The translations under genes and the position numbers were made by a program. From positions 1 through 23,033 of the forward strand of contig JADLDQ010000122.1 in the NCBI GenBank assembly GCA_020846575.1: a DNA stretch of 23,033 bases, in the 5' to 3' direction. Source of the DNA: Burkholderiales bacterium (GTDB lineage Bacteria; Pseudomonadota; Gammaproteobacteria; Burkholderiales; SG8-39). A model generated the notes under the pieces. The model was not told where the DNA came from. It saw only the letters and a list, made by a program, of their open reading frames with translations, and did not search any database. Numbering within the stretch: the stretch's first letter is position 1; each line of letters opens with the position of its first letter. Shown here piece after piece: positions 22,300 to 23,033 of the stretch.

Positions 22300-23033
22300 A
22301 CGAACCCGTATCGCCCGACACGGCGTCCGGCCACAGCGCCGGACGGCGCCTGCCGTTGCTCGACGGCGTCGACAAGGTCACCGGGCGCGCCCGCTTCACC
22401 ACGGATCTCCCGGCGCGGGACGCGCTGGTGGGCGCGCAGCTGGAGAGTCCCCACCCGCACGCGCAGATCCTGCGCATCGACACTTCGCGCGCGCGCGCCC
22501 TGCCGGGCGTGCGCGCGGTGCTCACCGGCGAGGATTGCGATGTGCCCTTCGGCATCCTGCCGATCGCCCGCAACGACTATCCGCTCGCGCGCGGCAAGGT
22601 GCGTTACTGGGGCGAGACGGTGGCGGCGGTGGCCGCGGAGGACGAGCAGAGCGCGCGCGCGGCGCTGGATGCGATCGAGGTCGAGTACCGGCCGCTGCCC
22701 TGGTACACCAGCGCCGCCGAGGCGCTCAAACCGGGGGCGGTGCTGCTGCACGACAACAAGCCGGGGAACATCGAGCGCGAGGTGAAGGACAGCTTCGGCG
22801 ATGTCGATGGCGGTTTCGCCGCTGCCGACCTGGTGCGCGAGCAAAGCTTTCACTACGAGGAGGTGGCGCACGCGCAGATGGAGCCCGACTGCGCCCTCGC
22901 CTCGTACGATCCGGAGTCCGGGCGGCTCACCAGCCAGTCGGTGTCGCAGGTACCCTACTACGTGCACCTCACGCTCGCCGAGTGCCTGAAGATGGATCCG
23001 GCGTCTATTCGCGTGGTGAAGCCCTTCGTCGGC
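22296..23033 (+). CDS. hcrA: Molybdenum hydroxylase large subunit, 4-hydroxybenzoyl-CoA reductase-type (partial)
   Basis: This frame stays open for 246 codons to the end of the window, so the gene is cut at its 3' end. A full large subunit of this family is about 770 aa. The visible N-terminal part is the first domain of the xanthine dehydrogenase large subunit: LPLLDGVDKVTGRARFTTDLP, a RALPGVRAVLTGED segment, a KVRYWGETVAAVAAEDEQSARAALDAIEVEYRPLP stretch and QVPYYVHLTLAECLKMDP. It resembles HcrA of 4-hydroxybenzoyl-CoA reductase, where this subunit holds the molybdenum cofactor and substrate site; those residues lie beyond the window. The start is ATG at 22296 in an ATGA overlap with hcrC. 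The FAD/[4Fe-4S] subunit (hcrB) is not in view and may follow. Confidence 0.85.
   Translation, partial: MNEPVSPDTASGHSAGRRLPLLDGVDKVTGRARFTTDLPARDALVGAQLESPHPHAQILRIDTSRARALPGVRAVLTGEDCDVPFGILPIARNDYPLARGKVRYWGETVAAVAAEDEQSARAALDAIEVEYRPLPWYTSAAEALKPGAVLLHDNKPGNIEREVKDSFGDVDGGFAAADLVREQSFHYEEVAHAQMEPDCALASYDPESGRLTSQSVSQVPYYVHLTLAECLKMDPASIRVVKPFVG

Overview
The window is uniformly GC-rich and coding-dense. It looks like the chromosome of a betaproteobacterium, with Burkholderiales or Rhodocyclales the most likely orders. Reasons: a Bug/TctC-type periplasmic binding protein, a YihY protein with a C-terminal helical tail, a CHCC zinc-finger protein beside succinate dehydrogenase genes, and a CoA-dependent aromatic-acid catabolic cluster whose proteins resemble those of Thauera, Aromatoleum and Cupriavidus. 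All family names come from motifs read by eye; no database search was run.

Left part (1-4.6 kb, minus strand). A DUF488 protein, a CHCC zinc-finger protein, then sdhC, sdhD and sdhB. The flavoprotein gene sdhA, normally between sdhD and sdhB, is absent; only a 15-codon ORF is left there. Upstream lie an AhpD-like carboxymuconolactone decarboxylase-family protein and an isocitrate lyase/PEP mutase-family protein, which read as one small operon. The gap between the two groups holds a terminator-like hairpin and an unusual promoter-like region (perfect TATAAT inside a 19-bp palindrome, next to three 8-bp direct repeats).

Middle (5.0-13.1 kb). A plus-strand operon encodes a RidA-family protein, a DUF6282 metal-dependent hydrolase-like protein, and a HyuA/HyuB pair. 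The HyuB protein carries a C-terminal domain resembling the acetone carboxylase gamma subunit. The pair may therefore be a two-gene ATP-dependent carboxylase of the acetone/acetophenone carboxylase type rather than a simple hydantoinase. A convergent ACMSD-type amidohydrolase and a divergent periplasmic binding protein follow.

Right part (13.2-23.0 kb). A YihY membrane protein, a small membrane-anchored conserved protein and a TetR regulator precede a divergent catabolic locus. Leftward: two crotonase-fold proteins and an SDR dehydrogenase. Rightward: acyl-CoA dehydrogenase, benzoate/2-aminobenzoate-type CoA ligase, and the first two genes of a molybdenum enzyme closely resembling 4-hydroxybenzoyl-CoA reductase (HcrC, then HcrA running off the end). 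Start/stop overlaps tie the rightward genes together. The divergent promoter region contains two TGAAC-type palindromes, each just downstream of a TTGACA box, which fits control of both arms by one TetR repressor. The model is an aromatic acid activated to its CoA thioester, reductively modified by the Hcr-like enzyme, and degraded by beta-oxidation-like steps. The substrate cannot be fixed from this window.
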